From positions 743,501-807,500 of the forward strand of contig NZ_CP025263.1 in assembly GCF_002843605.1 (NCBI RefSeq): a stretch of 64,000 nucleotides of DNA, read 5' to 3'. This stretch comes from Pseudomonas sp. S09G 359. GTDB lineage: Bacteria; Pseudomonadota; Gammaproteobacteria; Pseudomonadales; Pseudomonadaceae. Each line of letters begins with the position of its first letter. Position 1 is the first letter of the stretch. Shown here piece by piece: positions 20,200 through 29,422 of this stretch. A program made the position numbers and the translations under genes. Below the pieces are notes generated by a model. The model made no database searches, was not told where the DNA came from, and worked only from the letters and a program-made list of their open reading frames with translations.

Positions 20200-20508
20200 A
20201 TGAACCTCGAACACCTCACCGAACGCCTGCATCGTATCCGCGATACCAACGACTGGAAGCAGTTCCACAGCCCGAAAAACCTGGCCATGGCCGCCAGCGT
20301 CGAAATGGCCGAACTGGTGGAAATCTTCCAATGGCTGACCGAAGACCAGTCCCGCCAGCTGCCGGCCGACAAACTCGCCCATGCCGGGCAGGAAGTCGGC
20401 GATATCGTGCTGTACCTGCTGTTGCTGTGCAGTGAGTTGGGCCTGGACATGAACGAGGTTGTGCGCGCCAAACTGGCCGACAGCGAACGGCGGTTTGCCC
20501 ATGAGTGA
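20200..20508 (+). CDS. MazG-like nucleotide pyrophosphohydrolase
   Basis: Small all-alpha NTP pyrophosphohydrolase, 102 residues, of the MazG-like/dCTPase-related type; expected to hydrolyse (d)NTPs to monophosphates. The metal-binding pattern is visible as EMAELVEIFQW (ExxE) and EVGDIVLYLLLL (ExxD). I start at ATG 20200, with AGGAG 8 nt upstream; the frame is open further into REP-flanking DNA. The 3' end overlaps the cmoM start by 8 bp, indicating an operon. Confidence 0.85.
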   Translation: MNLEHLTERLHRIRDTNDWKQFHSPKNLAMAASVEMAELVEIFQWLTEDQSRQLPADKLAHAGQEVGDIVLYLLLLCSELGLDMNEVVRAKLADSERRFAHE

Positions 20509-21250
20509 CCGCCATTTCGACCAATTGGCCACGCGCTTTGCCGAAAAAATCTACGGCGGCGCCAAAGGTGCCATCCGCCTGGCGGTGCTCCAGGCCGACC
20601 TGACCGAAGCCTTGCCCCAACGCCCGTTGCGCGTGCTGGATATCGGCGCGGGGCTGGGGCATATGTCGTTGTGGCTGGCCGAGCAGGGCCATCAGGTGAC
20701 CCTGGCCGAGCCTGCCGAGCCCATGCTTGACGGCGCGCGCCAACGTTTCGCCGACGCTGGGCAGACTGCGACCTTTATCCACGCGCCCTGGCAAGACCTG
20801 CTCGGCCAACTCACCGAACCCTACGACCTGGTGCTGTGCCACGCCGTGCTGGAGTGGCTGGCCGAGCCCCATGCGATCCTGCCGGTGCTGCACCAGCTCA
20901 CGGTGCCGGGCGGCTGGTTGTCGCTGGCGTTCTACAACCGTGATGCGCTGATTTATCGCAACCTGCTCAAAGGCCATTTCCGCAAAATGCGCAAGAACGA
21001 CATGGCCGGCGAGAAGCAGAGCCTTACTCCCCAGCAGCCGCTCGACCCACGAGAATTGGCGGCGCAACTAGAAGGGCTTTGGCAGGTCGAAAGCACAAGT
21101 GGCGTACGGGTTTTTCACGACTATATGCCGGTGGAATTCCAGGCCCGAGCCAATGTGCAGGATTTGTTGGAGATGGAACTCGCTCACCGTCGTCACCCAA
21201 GCTTTGCCGGACTTGGGCGTTATTTGCACTGGATCTGCCGTCCGGTTTAA
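20501..21250 (+). CDS. cmoM: tRNA 5-carboxymethoxyuridine methyltransferase CmoM
   Basis: SAM-dependent methyltransferase that methylates cmo5U34 of certain tRNAs to the methyl ester mcmo5U. The 249-residue protein has the class I motif VLDIGAGLGHMS, an acidic post-I residue (LAEPAEPML) and motif IV-like DLVLCHAVLEW. The opening MSDRHFDQLATRFAEKIYGG and the VFHDYMP segment near the C-terminus are characteristic of CmoM (formerly SmtA). The start at 20501 is within the preceding gene, implying coupled translation. Confidence 0.9.
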   Translation: MSDRHFDQLATRFAEKIYGGAKGAIRLAVLQADLTEALPQRPLRVLDIGAGLGHMSLWLAEQGHQVTLAEPAEPMLDGARQRFADAGQTATFIHAPWQDLLGQLTEPYDLVLCHAVLEWLAEPHAILPVLHQLTVPGGWLSLAFYNRDALIYRNLLKGHFRKMRKNDMAGEKQSLTPQQPLDPRELAAQLEGLWQVESTSGVRVFHDYMPVEFQARANVQDLLEMELAHRRHPSFAGLGRYLHWICRPV

Positions 21251-21274
21251 GCGGCCCAGTCTGCGGAGGTCGAA

Positions 21275-21877
21275 ATGCGTCGTCTCTGTTTGATCCTGTT
21301 AGCCCTTGGGCTGAGCGCTTGCTCCAGCCCTAATCCCTATGTCGCCGCTTCGGCCCCCATGCCACCGGCCCCGGCGCAGGCAGCCAACACGTTTGACGCC
21401 AGCGCCTACCCCGCGCCGGCGCGCGACTACGGTGCCTATCGCAATTGGGCCTGGCGCAATGGCCAGCTACCGGCGGGTACCGCCTGGGCCGATTCCGCGC
21501 AAGTGGCCGAGGCGGTCAGCGGCGCCCTCGACCAGCGTGGCCTGCGGCCGTTGCACGACAACCGCCCTGCGGACCTGTTCGTGAGTGCCGATGTGCGCCT
21601 GGAGAAGCGCCTCAAGCAGGTCCAGGATGACTATGGCTACGGTTACGGCGGTTATAACCGCTATGGCAACGGCTATGGCATGTACAACTCGGTGCCGATC
21701 GTGCGCACCTATGAAGTGCAAGTGGTGGTGGTTCGCGTCAACTTGTTCGATGCCCGCACTGGCCAGCCGGTGTGGAGTGCCAGTGCGGAAACCGGCAGCC
21801 AGGGAAGCCTCAGTGAGCGCGGAGACGCCTTGCGCCAGGCGGTGCAAAAGGCAATGACGGCCTATCCTCCGAGTTAA
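21275..21877 (+). CDS. DUF4136 lipoprotein (first copy)
   Basis: Envelope lipoprotein of 200 residues; the lipobox LGLSACSS lipidates Cys16. The DUF4136 fold is recognised from the opening [12 protein letters not shown], the DQRGLRPL segment, the strand [20 protein letters not shown] and the ending [13 protein letters not shown] Tyr/Gly-rich loop ([17 protein letters not shown]) interrupts the domain. It sits 24 bp after cmoM and 46 bp before a paralogue. The function of the family is unknown. Confidence 0.87.
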   Translation: MRRLCLILLALGLSACSSPNPYVAASAPMPPAPAQAANTFDASAYPAPARDYGAYRNWAWRNGQLPAGTAWADSAQVAEAVSGALDQRGLRPLHDNRPADLFVSADVRLEKRLKQVQDDYGYGYGGYNRYGNGYGMYNSVPIVRTYEVQVVVVRVNLFDARTGQPVWSASAETGSQGSLSERGDALRQAVQKAMTAYPPS

Positions 21878-21922
21878 CAGCTATTCTCATTTCAAGCTCA
21901 GGTTGTTCTTTGGAGAAAAACC

Positions 21923-22480
21923 ATGTTTCGTCGTATCGCTACGCTCGCTTTTGTCGTGCTGCTGGGCGGTTGCCAAAGCGCGCAGGTCAACCACGACTTT
22001 GACGCCAGCCGAGACTTCGGCGCCTACCGTAGCTGGGCCTGGAAAGACCCGGCGCTGCAATACCGCCCGGATGACCCGCGGATCAAAAGTGACCTCACCG
22101 AACAGCGCATCCGCCAGGCCGTGGGCGAGCAACTCGACCAGCGCGGCCTGCGCCCGGCAGCAGCTGGCACCAAGGCAGACCTTAATGTGCAGGCCTACCT
22201 GATCGTCGAAGACCGCCAGCAGCAAGTCACCACCAACTACGGTGGCGCGTGGGGCGGTCCGTGGAACGGCTACTGGGGTGCGCCGATGTACAACGAAACC
22301 CGTAACATCACCTACAAAGTGGCGACCATCCAGATCGACCTGCTCGACGGCAAGGACGGCAAGCTGGTGTGGCGCGGCAGTGACGAGCAAATGCTGGCCG
22401 GCTCGCCCAACCCGCAGGATCGCGACAAGGCCATCCGCACCACGGTGAGCCGCGTCCTCTCCAGCTACCCCCCACACTAA
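21923..22480 (+). CDS. DUF4136 lipoprotein (second copy)
   Basis: A 185-residue paralogue of the preceding gene. The lipobox VVLLGGCQS lipidates Cys17. Shared landmarks are FGAYRSWAWKDP, DQRGLRPA, a Gly/Tyr/Trp-rich loop (GGAWGGPWNGYWG), TYKVATIQIDLLDGKDGKLV and the final TTVSRVLSSYPP. GGAGAAAAACC provides the ribosome site. The two genes are a tandem duplication, probably cotranscribed. Confidence 0.87.
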   Translation: MFRRIATLAFVVLLGGCQSAQVNHDFDASRDFGAYRSWAWKDPALQYRPDDPRIKSDLTEQRIRQAVGEQLDQRGLRPAAAGTKADLNVQAYLIVEDRQQQVTTNYGGAWGGPWNGYWGAPMYNETRNITYKVATIQIDLLDGKDGKLVWRGSDEQMLAGSPNPQDRDKAIRTTVSRVLSSYPPH

Positions 22481-22565
22481 CCCCAACACCGCCCCTCGCA
22501 CATTTTGTTCCAGCCTTGTCTACACTCCACAGCAACTACGGAGAGTAAGCGCTAAGGAGTGCCTG

Positions 22566-24512
22566 ATGTCTCCCCGACTTGGTTGCAGGCAGCGTGGTGC
22601 AATTGGCTTGATGGCGGCGGCGACCCTGGCGGTTGCCCTGGTGTTTATGCTGCTGGCAGTGGATAGCGGGCGCCTGTACCTGGAAAAGCGCAAATTGCAG
22701 TCCATCGCCGACTCTGCGGCATTGGAAGCCGCCAGCCGTGGCGGCGTGTGCAGCCCGTCGACCACCGCCAACGACTACGCGCTGCAAAACGCTGCGCGCA
22801 ACGGCTTCACCGTAGGCGCCGGCGACAACAGCCGTGGCCTGACCGTGACCTGCGGCAGCCTGGTGACCAATGCCAGCAATATCCGTGTGTATACCCCCGA
22901 CCCGAGCAAAAACGATGCGGTCCGGGTCGTCGCAACGCGCAGCGTGGTCACCAGTGTTATCAGTGGTATCTGGAACATGTTCAGCGGCGCGCCGGTTGCC
23001 ACGCAAACCCTGTTGAGCGCCACCGCCGTGGCCGCCTACGCGCCGCCGGTGGCGCAGTTGACCATTCGCAGCAGCCTGCTGACGGTCGATTCCAGCCAGT
23101 CTCCCGCACTGAACTTCGCCATCGGCAGTTTGCTTGGCGGCAACCTGTCGATCACGGCGGCCGGCTGGAATGGCATCCTGCAAACCAATGTGAACCTGCT
23201 CGGCTACCTGGACCAGTTGGCGATCAAATTGAACGTGACGGCGGGTGACTACACCACGCTGTTGAACACCGCCGCGTCGGCCACCGACCTGATCGATGCG
23301 GCGGTGACGCTGCTGCAAAAGAATGGTTCGGCAGTGCAGGCGGTGGTCAATGACGTACTGACCATCAAGGCCATTGCGCCCAATACCAAAGTGCTCACGG
23401 TGGGCAGCCTGCTGAATGTCGCGACGGGTACGCCGACGGCGGCGCTGAACACTGGCGTGCAGCTGTTTCAATTGCTCGAGACGGTTGCACAGCTGTCCAA
23501 CGGCAAGAGCGGCGTCAGTGTGGCCACCCAGGTGAATGTGCCGATCCTGGGCAGCGTGTCGATCCAGACCAAAGTCATCGAGCCACCGCAGCTCTCGGCG
23601 TTCGGCAACCCTGCGTTGGCCAAGGCCGGGCTGGCCAACAACCCGCCGACCAATCAGATTTTTGTGCGCACCGCGCAAGTCAGAACCCTGGTGATTGTGC
23701 AGGCCCCGGGGCTCAAGCTGGTGTCGGGAGTCGGGTCGATACTGACCGGGCTGGCGACGCCGGTGTCGAAGGTGGTCAGCGGCTTGCTGAATTTGAATCT
23801 TCTCGATGTGGTAAACGGTGTTTTGTGTGTAGTGGGGTGCAATGTCACTGACGTCGATATCACCACCTCACTTTCCATTTATATCGAGGCGGGCAGCGCG
23901 CAAGCCCATGTCACCGATTTCAATTGCGCCACGCCTGCCAGCAAGTCGTTGACGGTCAGCACCACGACCTCAATCGCTACCTTGGGCGTCGGCTATGTGG
24001 ACCCGGCCACGGTGTTTTCGTCGTCTGCGGCGGTCAATGTGCAGCCGGTGCGGCTGATCGACTTTGGCCAGAAATTTTGCCTGCTGACGCTGGTGTGTGG
24101 CCCGCGCACCGCCGGTGTCGGCGGCGGCTTGAACCTCAAAGCGTTGTCCACCGTGGGCGCGCAAACCAGTACGTTGCTGTTTGCACCGGTGAATGACATC
24201 AACGCGACCACGATCTACAAAAGCCCACCCGCCACCGCCAACGTGATCAACAGCCTGGGGGCGACCCTGAGCGGCTTGCAGGTCACCTATGTGCCACCTA
24301 CCGGCAGCACGCCCAATAGCCCGACAGCCACCGTTACAACCGCATTAACGACGGTGATCAACTCGGTGACCAGCCTGGTGCAGAACGTGCTGTCGCCGAT
24401 ACTCGACCCGATCGTCAATACGCTGCTCAAAGCCCTGGGCATCAGCGCGGGTAACGCCGAAGTCGGTGCCAACCTCAGCTGCCATCTGGGCCGCGCTTAC
24501 TTGGTAATTTGA
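22566..24512 (+). CDS. tadG: TadG-like Flp pilus-assembly protein
   Basis: A 648-residue protein whose N-terminus is the TadE/TadG-type membrane segment (GAIGLMAAATLAVALVFMLL, then DSGRLYLEKRKLQSIADSAA). The rest is a large exported, Val/Thr/Asn-rich region with repeated ALxxxGxLLxVxxGT-like segments and several Cys pairs (CVVGCN, CLLTLVC). It probably acts as a minor pilin or tip/assembly factor of the Flp pilus. It faces pprA tail to tail, 9 bp apart. In P. aeruginosa tadG lies, as I recall, between pprB and tadD, so its place here is rearranged. Confidence 0.82.
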   Translation: MSPRLGCRQRGAIGLMAAATLAVALVFMLLAVDSGRLYLEKRKLQSIADSAALEAASRGGVCSPSTTANDYALQNAARNGFTVGAGDNSRGLTVTCGSLVTNASNIRVYTPDPSKNDAVRVVATRSVVTSVISGIWNMFSGAPVATQTLLSATAVAAYAPPVAQLTIRSSLLTVDSSQSPALNFAIGSLLGGNLSITAAGWNGILQTNVNLLGYLDQLAIKLNVTAGDYTTLLNTAASATDLIDAAVTLLQKNGSAVQAVVNDVLTIKAIAPNTKVLTVGSLLNVATGTPTAALNTGVQLFQLLETVAQLSNGKSGVSVATQVNVPILGSVSIQTKVIEPPQLSAFGNPALAKAGLANNPPTNQIFVRTAQVRTLVIVQAPGLKLVSGVGSILTGLATPVSKVVSGLLNLNLLDVVNGVLCVVGCNVTDVDITTSLSIYIEAGSAQAHVTDFNCATPASKSLTVSTTTSIATLGVGYVDPATVFSSSAAVNVQPVRLIDFGQKFCLLTLVCGPRTAGVGGGLNLKALSTVGAQTSTLLFAPVNDINATTIYKSPPATANVINSLGATLSGLQVTYVPPTGSTPNSPTATVTTALTTVINSVTSLVQNVLSPILDPIVNTLLKALGISAGNAEVGANLSCHLGRAYLVI

Positions 24513-24521
24513 AGCAGTGAT

Positions 24522-27239
24522 CTAGACCACCGGCAGCTCGACACAAAAACGCGCGCCTTGCTCGCCATTGCTGACGCTCAAGCGCCCACCCATGTTTTCC
24601 ACAATTCCATAGCTCACCGACAGCCCCAGCCCCGTCCCTACGCCAATCGGTTTGGTGGTGAAAAAGGGCTCGAAAATCCGCTCCAGCAAACGTGGGTCGA
24701 TCCCGCCGCCATTGTCCTCGACCCAGATCCGCACATGCCGGCTGTCGTGCTCGCAATGCAGCGCGATCCAGGGACGAAATTGCGCATCTTTTTCACGTTT
24801 GCTCAGCAGCGCGTCGCGGGCGTTGACCATCAGGTTGATCAGCACCTGCTCCAGTTGGTCGACGTGGCCTTTGACGTGTACCGCAAAATCCGCCGGGGTG
24901 ATGCGCAGCTCCACACCCTTGCCGCGCAGGCCCTCGCTGAGCAGCGACAACGTGCCGTCCACCGCCTGCGCCGGATCGAAGGGCTGCTGTTCGACTTCCG
25001 AACGGCGGCCAAACACGCGCATATGGTCGACCACCCGTGCCGCGCGTTGTACCTGGGCGTCGATGCGCTGGAGCTTTTCGGTGAGGTAGTCGATGTGTGC
25101 CTCGCCGCTGCCCAGGCGCTTGAGCACGTTGGCGATGGCCATGCGCATCACGTTCAACGGCTGGTTGATCTCATGGGCCAGGCCCGTGGCCATTTCCCCG
25201 AGGGTGGCCATCTTGGCACTCTGGGTCAGTTGTTGCTGGGAGCGGCGCACTTCGGTGTTGTCGCGGCCCACCGCCTGCACTTCCACCAAGGTACCTTGCT
25301 GGTCAAATACGCCACGGTCGGACCACACCCACCAGGCATGTTCGCGACCCGGCAGTTGCAGGCTGATTTCGGCGGTGCTCACCGGAAACTCGGGGGTCAG
25401 TTGGCGGATGCGCTGGGTAAAGGCCTGGCGCTGTTCATCCGACAGCCAATCACCCAGATTCAGCCCCGGCAATTGCGCGGGCAGGCACTCCAGGTAGTTG
25501 GCCAGCGGCGTGTTGCCGAAGGTCAGGGTCAGGTCCGGGCGGTAGCGGCAGATCATCGCCGGGGAATCCTCCACCAGGATGCGATAGCGCTCTTCGCTTT
25601 GTTTGATCTGTTCGGCGGCCATGGTCGCGTCAGTCACGTCCAGCCACAGCCCGACGGCTTCCACTGGCAGGCCCAGGTCATCGCGTAACAGCTTGGCTTC
25701 ATCGAGCAGCCAGTGGTAGTGACCCTGTTTATCGCGCACGCGGTAGCGGCTGCGCACGTTGCCCTCACGCAGCAATTGGCGAGTGCGTTCAAAGTAGTGG
25801 TCGCGGTCGTCGGCGTGAATCAGTGATGCCAGGCCGTCGTGGGTGCAGTCGGCCAGGGTCCAGCCGAGCAGCGGCAGCAGGCTGTCGCTGAAGAATGCCG
25901 GGTGCAGGGCGCCGTCAACATAACGTTGTACATAGATCACCGCCGGCGCACTGGCGATCAGGTTGTCCAGGCGCGCGTGGGCGGCGGCGGCCTGCAGTTG
26001 CTGGTTCTTGATGTCACTGATGTCGAGCATGAAACCGATCCAGCGGCGGTCGTCGCCGACGCCCAGCACCTGGCCCTGCACGCGATACCAGAGCGGGTGG
26101 TGTTCGGCGTCGGTGCGCTGCAGGCGCACGCTGGTCAGCAGCGGTTTGCCCAGCCCTTGCAGATCCTGCAGGCGGCTGTTGAGTTCCTGGCGGTCGGCGG
26201 GGTGGATCAGTTCCAGCCAGGTGCCCAGCGCCTGGCGGGTTGCGCCCGGTTCCAGGCTCAGGTTGGCGAGCAATTGCGGCGCGAGTTGGATCTCTTGGGT
26301 GGCGGGCAACAGCTCCCACCAACCGGTGCCGAGCAGGCCTTGCAGGGCTTCCATGCGCTCCAGTTGCTGATGGTTGCGTTGCTCGCGCAGGCGGCCCAAC
26401 AGCGGGGCGGCGAGGGCGGCGGTGAGGTCCAGCCAGTCGCGCTCGCGGGTGTGCGGCTGGCCGCTGTAGAAACCGCAGAGCAACCAGGCGGCAATGCCCT
26501 GGCTGTCACGGTAGGGCACCAGAAACCCGTCGGCGTTACCGAAGACGCTGTGCAAGCGCGGGTTATCGCTGCGCCCTTCGGCGAGGCTCAAGAGCGCGTT
26601 GCCATTTACGCTGTCGAGGCTGGTGCCCAGGTGCTGGTCGGTTTGCCACAAGGCCGGGGCGTCGTGGGCGGCGTATTGGCTGTAGATCCGCCAGCCTTGG
26701 TCCTCATCATCGAGCAAGGCCATGGCCACGCAGGGGATTCGCCAGTGCTGGGCCAGGCTGCGCAGGTGCTCGTTGAACACCTCGGGCAGGCGGCTCAGGC
26801 TGCACACCCGCAACTGCTCGCTCATCCTGCACGCGAGTTGATGGTTCTGTTCGTGGTGCTGGGCCAGTTGCCGGCCAGCGAGTAAGTCGCCCACATCCAG
26901 CAAGTGCAGGCACCAGCCATCGCCGTCGGGCGCGACCCAGCCACGGGTATGCAGGACCTGGCCGGCGGCGCCCTGGAAATCCAGGTCGAGGCTTTGGCGT
27001 TGCCAGTCGGCAGGGCTGCCTTCGATGCTCAAGGCGCTGCCGGCGCACAGCAGTTCGCGCAGTAAGGGTGTGGCCTCGTGAGCGGCCAACTGCGCGCGCA
27101 ACGTGCCGCTGATGTTCACGACGCGGCCTTGCGGGTCCAGTTGCACGTGCATCCCGGCAACGGGCAAGGCGGGTGTGTCGAGGACCACCGGGTGGGTGCG
27201 GCCCAGCAGGCGCCCGAACAGGTTATCCCCCGAGGTCAA
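24522..27239 (-). CDS. pprA: PprA sensor histidine kinase (multi-PAS)
   Basis: Sensor of the PprA-PprB system, which controls the Tad pilus and other adhesins. The 905-residue protein has no clear membrane helices. It contains a GAF-like region and several PAS domains (for example YRVRDKQGHYHWLLDEA, a PAC motif), a HisKA domain with the phosphoacceptor in GLAHEINQPLN (about residue 688), and an HATPase domain (INLMVNARDAL, WVEDNGGGID, GVGTGLGLSVSYGI). It overlaps tadE by 4 bp (ATGA), so the two are translationally coupled. Assignment to PprA rests on architecture and location next to fppA and pprB. Confidence 0.87.
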   Translation of the reverse strand: MTSGDNLFGRLLGRTHPVVLDTPALPVAGMHVQLDPQGRVVNISGTLRAQLAAHEATPLLRELLCAGSALSIEGSPADWQRQSLDLDFQGAAGQVLHTRGWVAPDGDGWCLHLLDVGDLLAGRQLAQHHEQNHQLACRMSEQLRVCSLSRLPEVFNEHLRSLAQHWRIPCVAMALLDDEDQGWRIYSQYAAHDAPALWQTDQHLGTSLDSVNGNALLSLAEGRSDNPRLHSVFGNADGFLVPYRDSQGIAAWLLCGFYSGQPHTRERDWLDLTAALAAPLLGRLREQRNHQQLERMEALQGLLGTGWWELLPATQEIQLAPQLLANLSLEPGATRQALGTWLELIHPADRQELNSRLQDLQGLGKPLLTSVRLQRTDAEHHPLWYRVQGQVLGVGDDRRWIGFMLDISDIKNQQLQAAAAHARLDNLIASAPAVIYVQRYVDGALHPAFFSDSLLPLLGWTLADCTHDGLASLIHADDRDHYFERTRQLLREGNVRSRYRVRDKQGHYHWLLDEAKLLRDDLGLPVEAVGLWLDVTDATMAAEQIKQSEERYRILVEDSPAMICRYRPDLTLTFGNTPLANYLECLPAQLPGLNLGDWLSDEQRQAFTQRIRQLTPEFPVSTAEISLQLPGREHAWWVWSDRGVFDQQGTLVEVQAVGRDNTEVRRSQQQLTQSAKMATLGEMATGLAHEINQPLNVMRMAIANVLKRLGSGEAHIDYLTEKLQRIDAQVQRAARVVDHMRVFGRRSEVEQQPFDPAQAVDGTLSLLSEGLRGKGVELRITPADFAVHVKGHVDQLEQVLINLMVNARDALLSKREKDAQFRPWIALHCEHDSRHVRIWVEDNGGGIDPRLLERIFEPFFTTKPIGVGTGLGLSVSYGIVENMGGRLSVSNGEQGARFCVELPVV

Positions 27240-27685
27240 AACTGAAGACTCGAGCTGGCGGTAAGATTGGTCGGCAGATTCGGCACGGTGCCAACGCCCG
27301 GTACCACCAATACCGGGAATACGGCGTTGAGGTTGGCGCTGGGGTAGGTGATCGCAACGGTCAGCGTGGTCGTGGCGACGTTGTAGGTGGCGCTAATGAA
27401 GGAGGGTTGAAACTGGAAGCTGCTGGGGATCCAGCTCAATTGCAATGCGGCGGCGTCTTTGGCGCGTTGGGTGAGCAGCGTGGGGTAGGCCGATCCTGAC
27501 GTCAGCGGGTCTACCGCCATGGCCTGGCGCACCGCCTCGGCCGCCGCCTGGTTGAACGACTGCATCAACAGCAGTGGCAGGCTATAGGTGATCAACCCAT
27601 AGAACACCGCAAAAAAGATCCCGAAGACCAGGGCGAACTCAATCGCCGCCGCACCTTTTTGCTTTTTAGGCAGGCCTGTTTTCAT
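27236..27685 (-). CDS. tadE: TadE-family minor pilin
   Basis: A 149-residue pseudopilin-like protein with a short basic leader (MKTGLPKKQKG), then AAAIEFALVFGIFFAVFYGL, in which the Glu at +5 after the predicted FppA cleavage Gly is typical of TadE/Flp-class prepilins. The rest is a small exported domain. It is the first gene of a tadE-pprA pair and is divergent from fppA, with about 70 bp of shared promoter DNA. Confidence 0.85.
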   Translation of the reverse strand: MKTGLPKKQKGAAAIEFALVFGIFFAVFYGLITYSLPLLLMQSFNQAAAEAVRQAMAVDPLTSGSAYPTLLTQRAKDAAALQLSWIPSSFQFQPSFISATYNVATTTLTVAITYPSANLNAVFPVLVVPGVGTVPNLPTNLTASSSLQF

Positions 27686-27757
27686 GACTGCGTCTACCCT
27701 GACGGCTACTACTTGATATCAGCATAGAATCATTCAGCGAAAAGGGATGTTTTTTAC

Positions 27758-28207
27758 GTGATCCATGGCGCGGTGATATTGCTCTGGCTGGGGCTCTGTG
27801 CGGTACAGGATATTCGTCAGCGTCAGATCGCCAATGGCTTGACCCTGGGCGTGGCGCTGTTGGCATTGCTTTATCTGCTGTGGATGGGCCGCACCTGGCT
27901 GGGCGCGCCGGCGGGCGAGGGCGGCTGGGCGTTTGCCCTGGCGTTGCTGCTGACCCTGCCAGGCTATGCGCTGGGGCGTTTTGGCGCGGGTGATGTAAAG
28001 CTGCTGGCCGCACTGGGCCTGGCCTCTACCGTGGACCATTTGTTGTGGTCATTGATCGGGGCGGCGGTGGCGTTGGCTGGCTGGTCACTTATTGATCAAT
28101 GGCTTAGGGCGCGTGGCCGTACCCCGCCGCAAGGCGCGTCAACAAAGCAGCCCTTTGCACCGTTTTTATTGACAGGTTTTGCCCTTTACAGCGTTTGGAT
28201 CCATTAG
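27758..28207 (+). CDS. fppA: Type IVb prepilin peptidase FppA (TadV/CpaA type)
   Basis: Inner-membrane aspartic protease that removes the leader of Flp prepilin and pseudopilins. The 149-residue protein is short because it lacks the N-methylation domain. Both catalytic aspartates are seen: AVQDIRQRQI near residue 17 and GAGDVKLLAALGL (GxGD) near residue 73. About four hydrophobic segments are present. The start is GTG at 27758, with AAAGGG about 11 nt upstream; no in-frame ATG precedes it. Confidence 0.9.
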   Translation: MIHGAVILLWLGLCAVQDIRQRQIANGLTLGVALLALLYLLWMGRTWLGAPAGEGGWAFALALLLTLPGYALGRFGAGDVKLLAALGLASTVDHLLWSLIGAAVALAGWSLIDQWLRARGRTPPQGASTKQPFAPFLLTGFALYSVWIH

Positions 28208-28226
28208 TCGCACAAGGCCTCTATCG

Positions 28227-28238
28227 CTATGTACATAG
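28227..28238. promoter_or_regulatory. Perfect 12-bp palindrome upstream of pprB
   Basis: CTATGTACATAG lies between the fppA stop and the pprB start, about 95 bp before the GTG. Its position and symmetry suit a dimeric regulator site, possibly for PprB itself, but this is inference; I cannot match it to a known consensus. Confidence 0.3.
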
Positions 28239-28332
28239 TCGGAAAGTAGGTCTACGTTTATTGCGTGGATGTGTAGATTCTTCGTCAAAAGGGATAGGTC
28301 AACCATTTGGCTTGCCAGGCATGGAGTAGCAC

Positions 28333-29121
28333 GTGAACAAGCTTACATCGGCAGTAAAAGTGCTCGTGGTCGACGATCAACCGTTGATCGTGGAAGAACT
28401 CTGCGAATTCCTCGAAAGCAGCGGCTATCGCTGCGTGCCTTGTGAGTCCAGTCGCCATGCCTTGCAGCGTTTCAGCGAAGACGCCGAGATCGGCCTGGTG
28501 CTGTGCGATTTGCACATGCCCGACATGGATGGCATTGAACTGGTCCAGGCCATGCAGAAGGTCGCCGGCAAGCAGCGCGCGTTCGAGGCGATCATGCTCA
28601 CCGGCCGCGCTGACAAGCAGGACGTGATCAAGGCCCTGCGCGCGGGCATCGCCGATTACTACCAGAAACCCATCAACCTCGATGAATTGCTCGAAGGCCT
28701 GCAACGCCAGGAGTCGGCGCTGGAGGAGCGGCAAAAAGAGTTACAACTGGGGCACCTGAACCAGAAGCTGCAATACCTCTCCGAATCCATCAATGACCTG
28801 TACCACGACCTCGACAAAGTGCGTCGCAGCCCAGGTGCCGGCGTGGCGGACGAGGTCGAGTTGGCGGCCGACGAAGCTGCGCCGGTAGAAATTCCGACCA
28901 TTTTCACGCAGCTATCGCCCCGTCAGCTTGACGTTGCGCGGCTGGTGGGCAAGGGCCAGACCAACTACCAGATAGCCTGCGAGCTGGGGATCACCGAAAA
29001 CACGGTCAAGCTGTATGTGTCCCAGGTGCTGCGCCTGACCCATATGCATAACCGTACCCAGCTGGCGTTGGCGTTGTCACCGAACAATTCGGCGATGCGC
29101 CAGCGGGTCACTGCACACTGA
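28333..29121 (+). CDS. pprB: PprB response regulator (REC plus LuxR-type HTH)
   Basis: Transcription activator of the Flp/Tad pilus and biofilm adhesin genes, phosphorylated by PprA. The receiver domain occupies residues 1-125 (VLVVDDQPLI, phosphoacceptor in LVLCDLHMPDMDG, conserved K in YYQKPI). A coiled segment (about 130-190, RQKELQLGHLNQKLQYLSES) links it to a GerE/LuxR HTH (LSPRQLDVARLVGKGQTNYQ, then GITENTVKLYVSQVL). The start is GTG 28333, with GGAG 6-9 nt upstream. It faces the tad operon convergently. Confidence 0.92.
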   Translation: MNKLTSAVKVLVVDDQPLIVEELCEFLESSGYRCVPCESSRHALQRFSEDAEIGLVLCDLHMPDMDGIELVQAMQKVAGKQRAFEAIMLTGRADKQDVIKALRAGIADYYQKPINLDELLEGLQRQESALEERQKELQLGHLNQKLQYLSESINDLYHDLDKVRRSPGAGVADEVELAADEAAPVEIPTIFTQLSPRQLDVARLVGKGQTNYQIACELGITENTVKLYVSQVLRLTHMHNRTQLALALSPNNSAMRQRVTAH

Positions 29122-29142
29122 GTGCGGGAGCGAGCACCGACC

Positions 29143-29412
29143 TTATTGGCTTTTGCCACCGCCCGATTTTCCGCCGGATTCGGATTCAAAGAACTCCGGG
29201 ATCGGGTGCTTGTTGCTGTCCAGCCAACGTTGCAAAGCCTGCTCCCGTTCCGCGGGGGTGGTTTTTTGCGGCGTGGGCGACGCTGCCACGCCATTGACCT
29301 GCAAGGCCAACCAGTTTTCCGTTTCGGCCTGGTACGGGGACGATGGGCCGGGTTCGATAGCCACTGCGCCCAGCGGCATCAGCGCCAGGCAGATGAGGTA
29401 ATGGGCTTTCAT
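29143..29412 (-). CDS. DUF3613 family exported protein of the tad locus
   Basis: A small 89-residue protein with a signal peptide (about residues 1-18, ending PLGAVA) and a short helical domain (TPAEREQALQRWLDSNKHPI) followed by a Gly/Ser/Lys-rich tail. It matches what I know as DUF3613, seen at Pseudomonas tad loci. The ATG at 29412 follows GGAGTGATT. It is the last gene of the long leftward tad operon, 10 bp after tadD. Its role is unknown. Confidence 0.75.
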   Translation of the reverse strand: MKAHYLICLALMPLGAVAIEPGPSSPYQAETENWLALQVNGVAASPTPQKTTPAEREQALQRWLDSNKHPIPEFFESESGGKSGGGKSQ

Positions 29413-29422
29413 CAATCACTCC

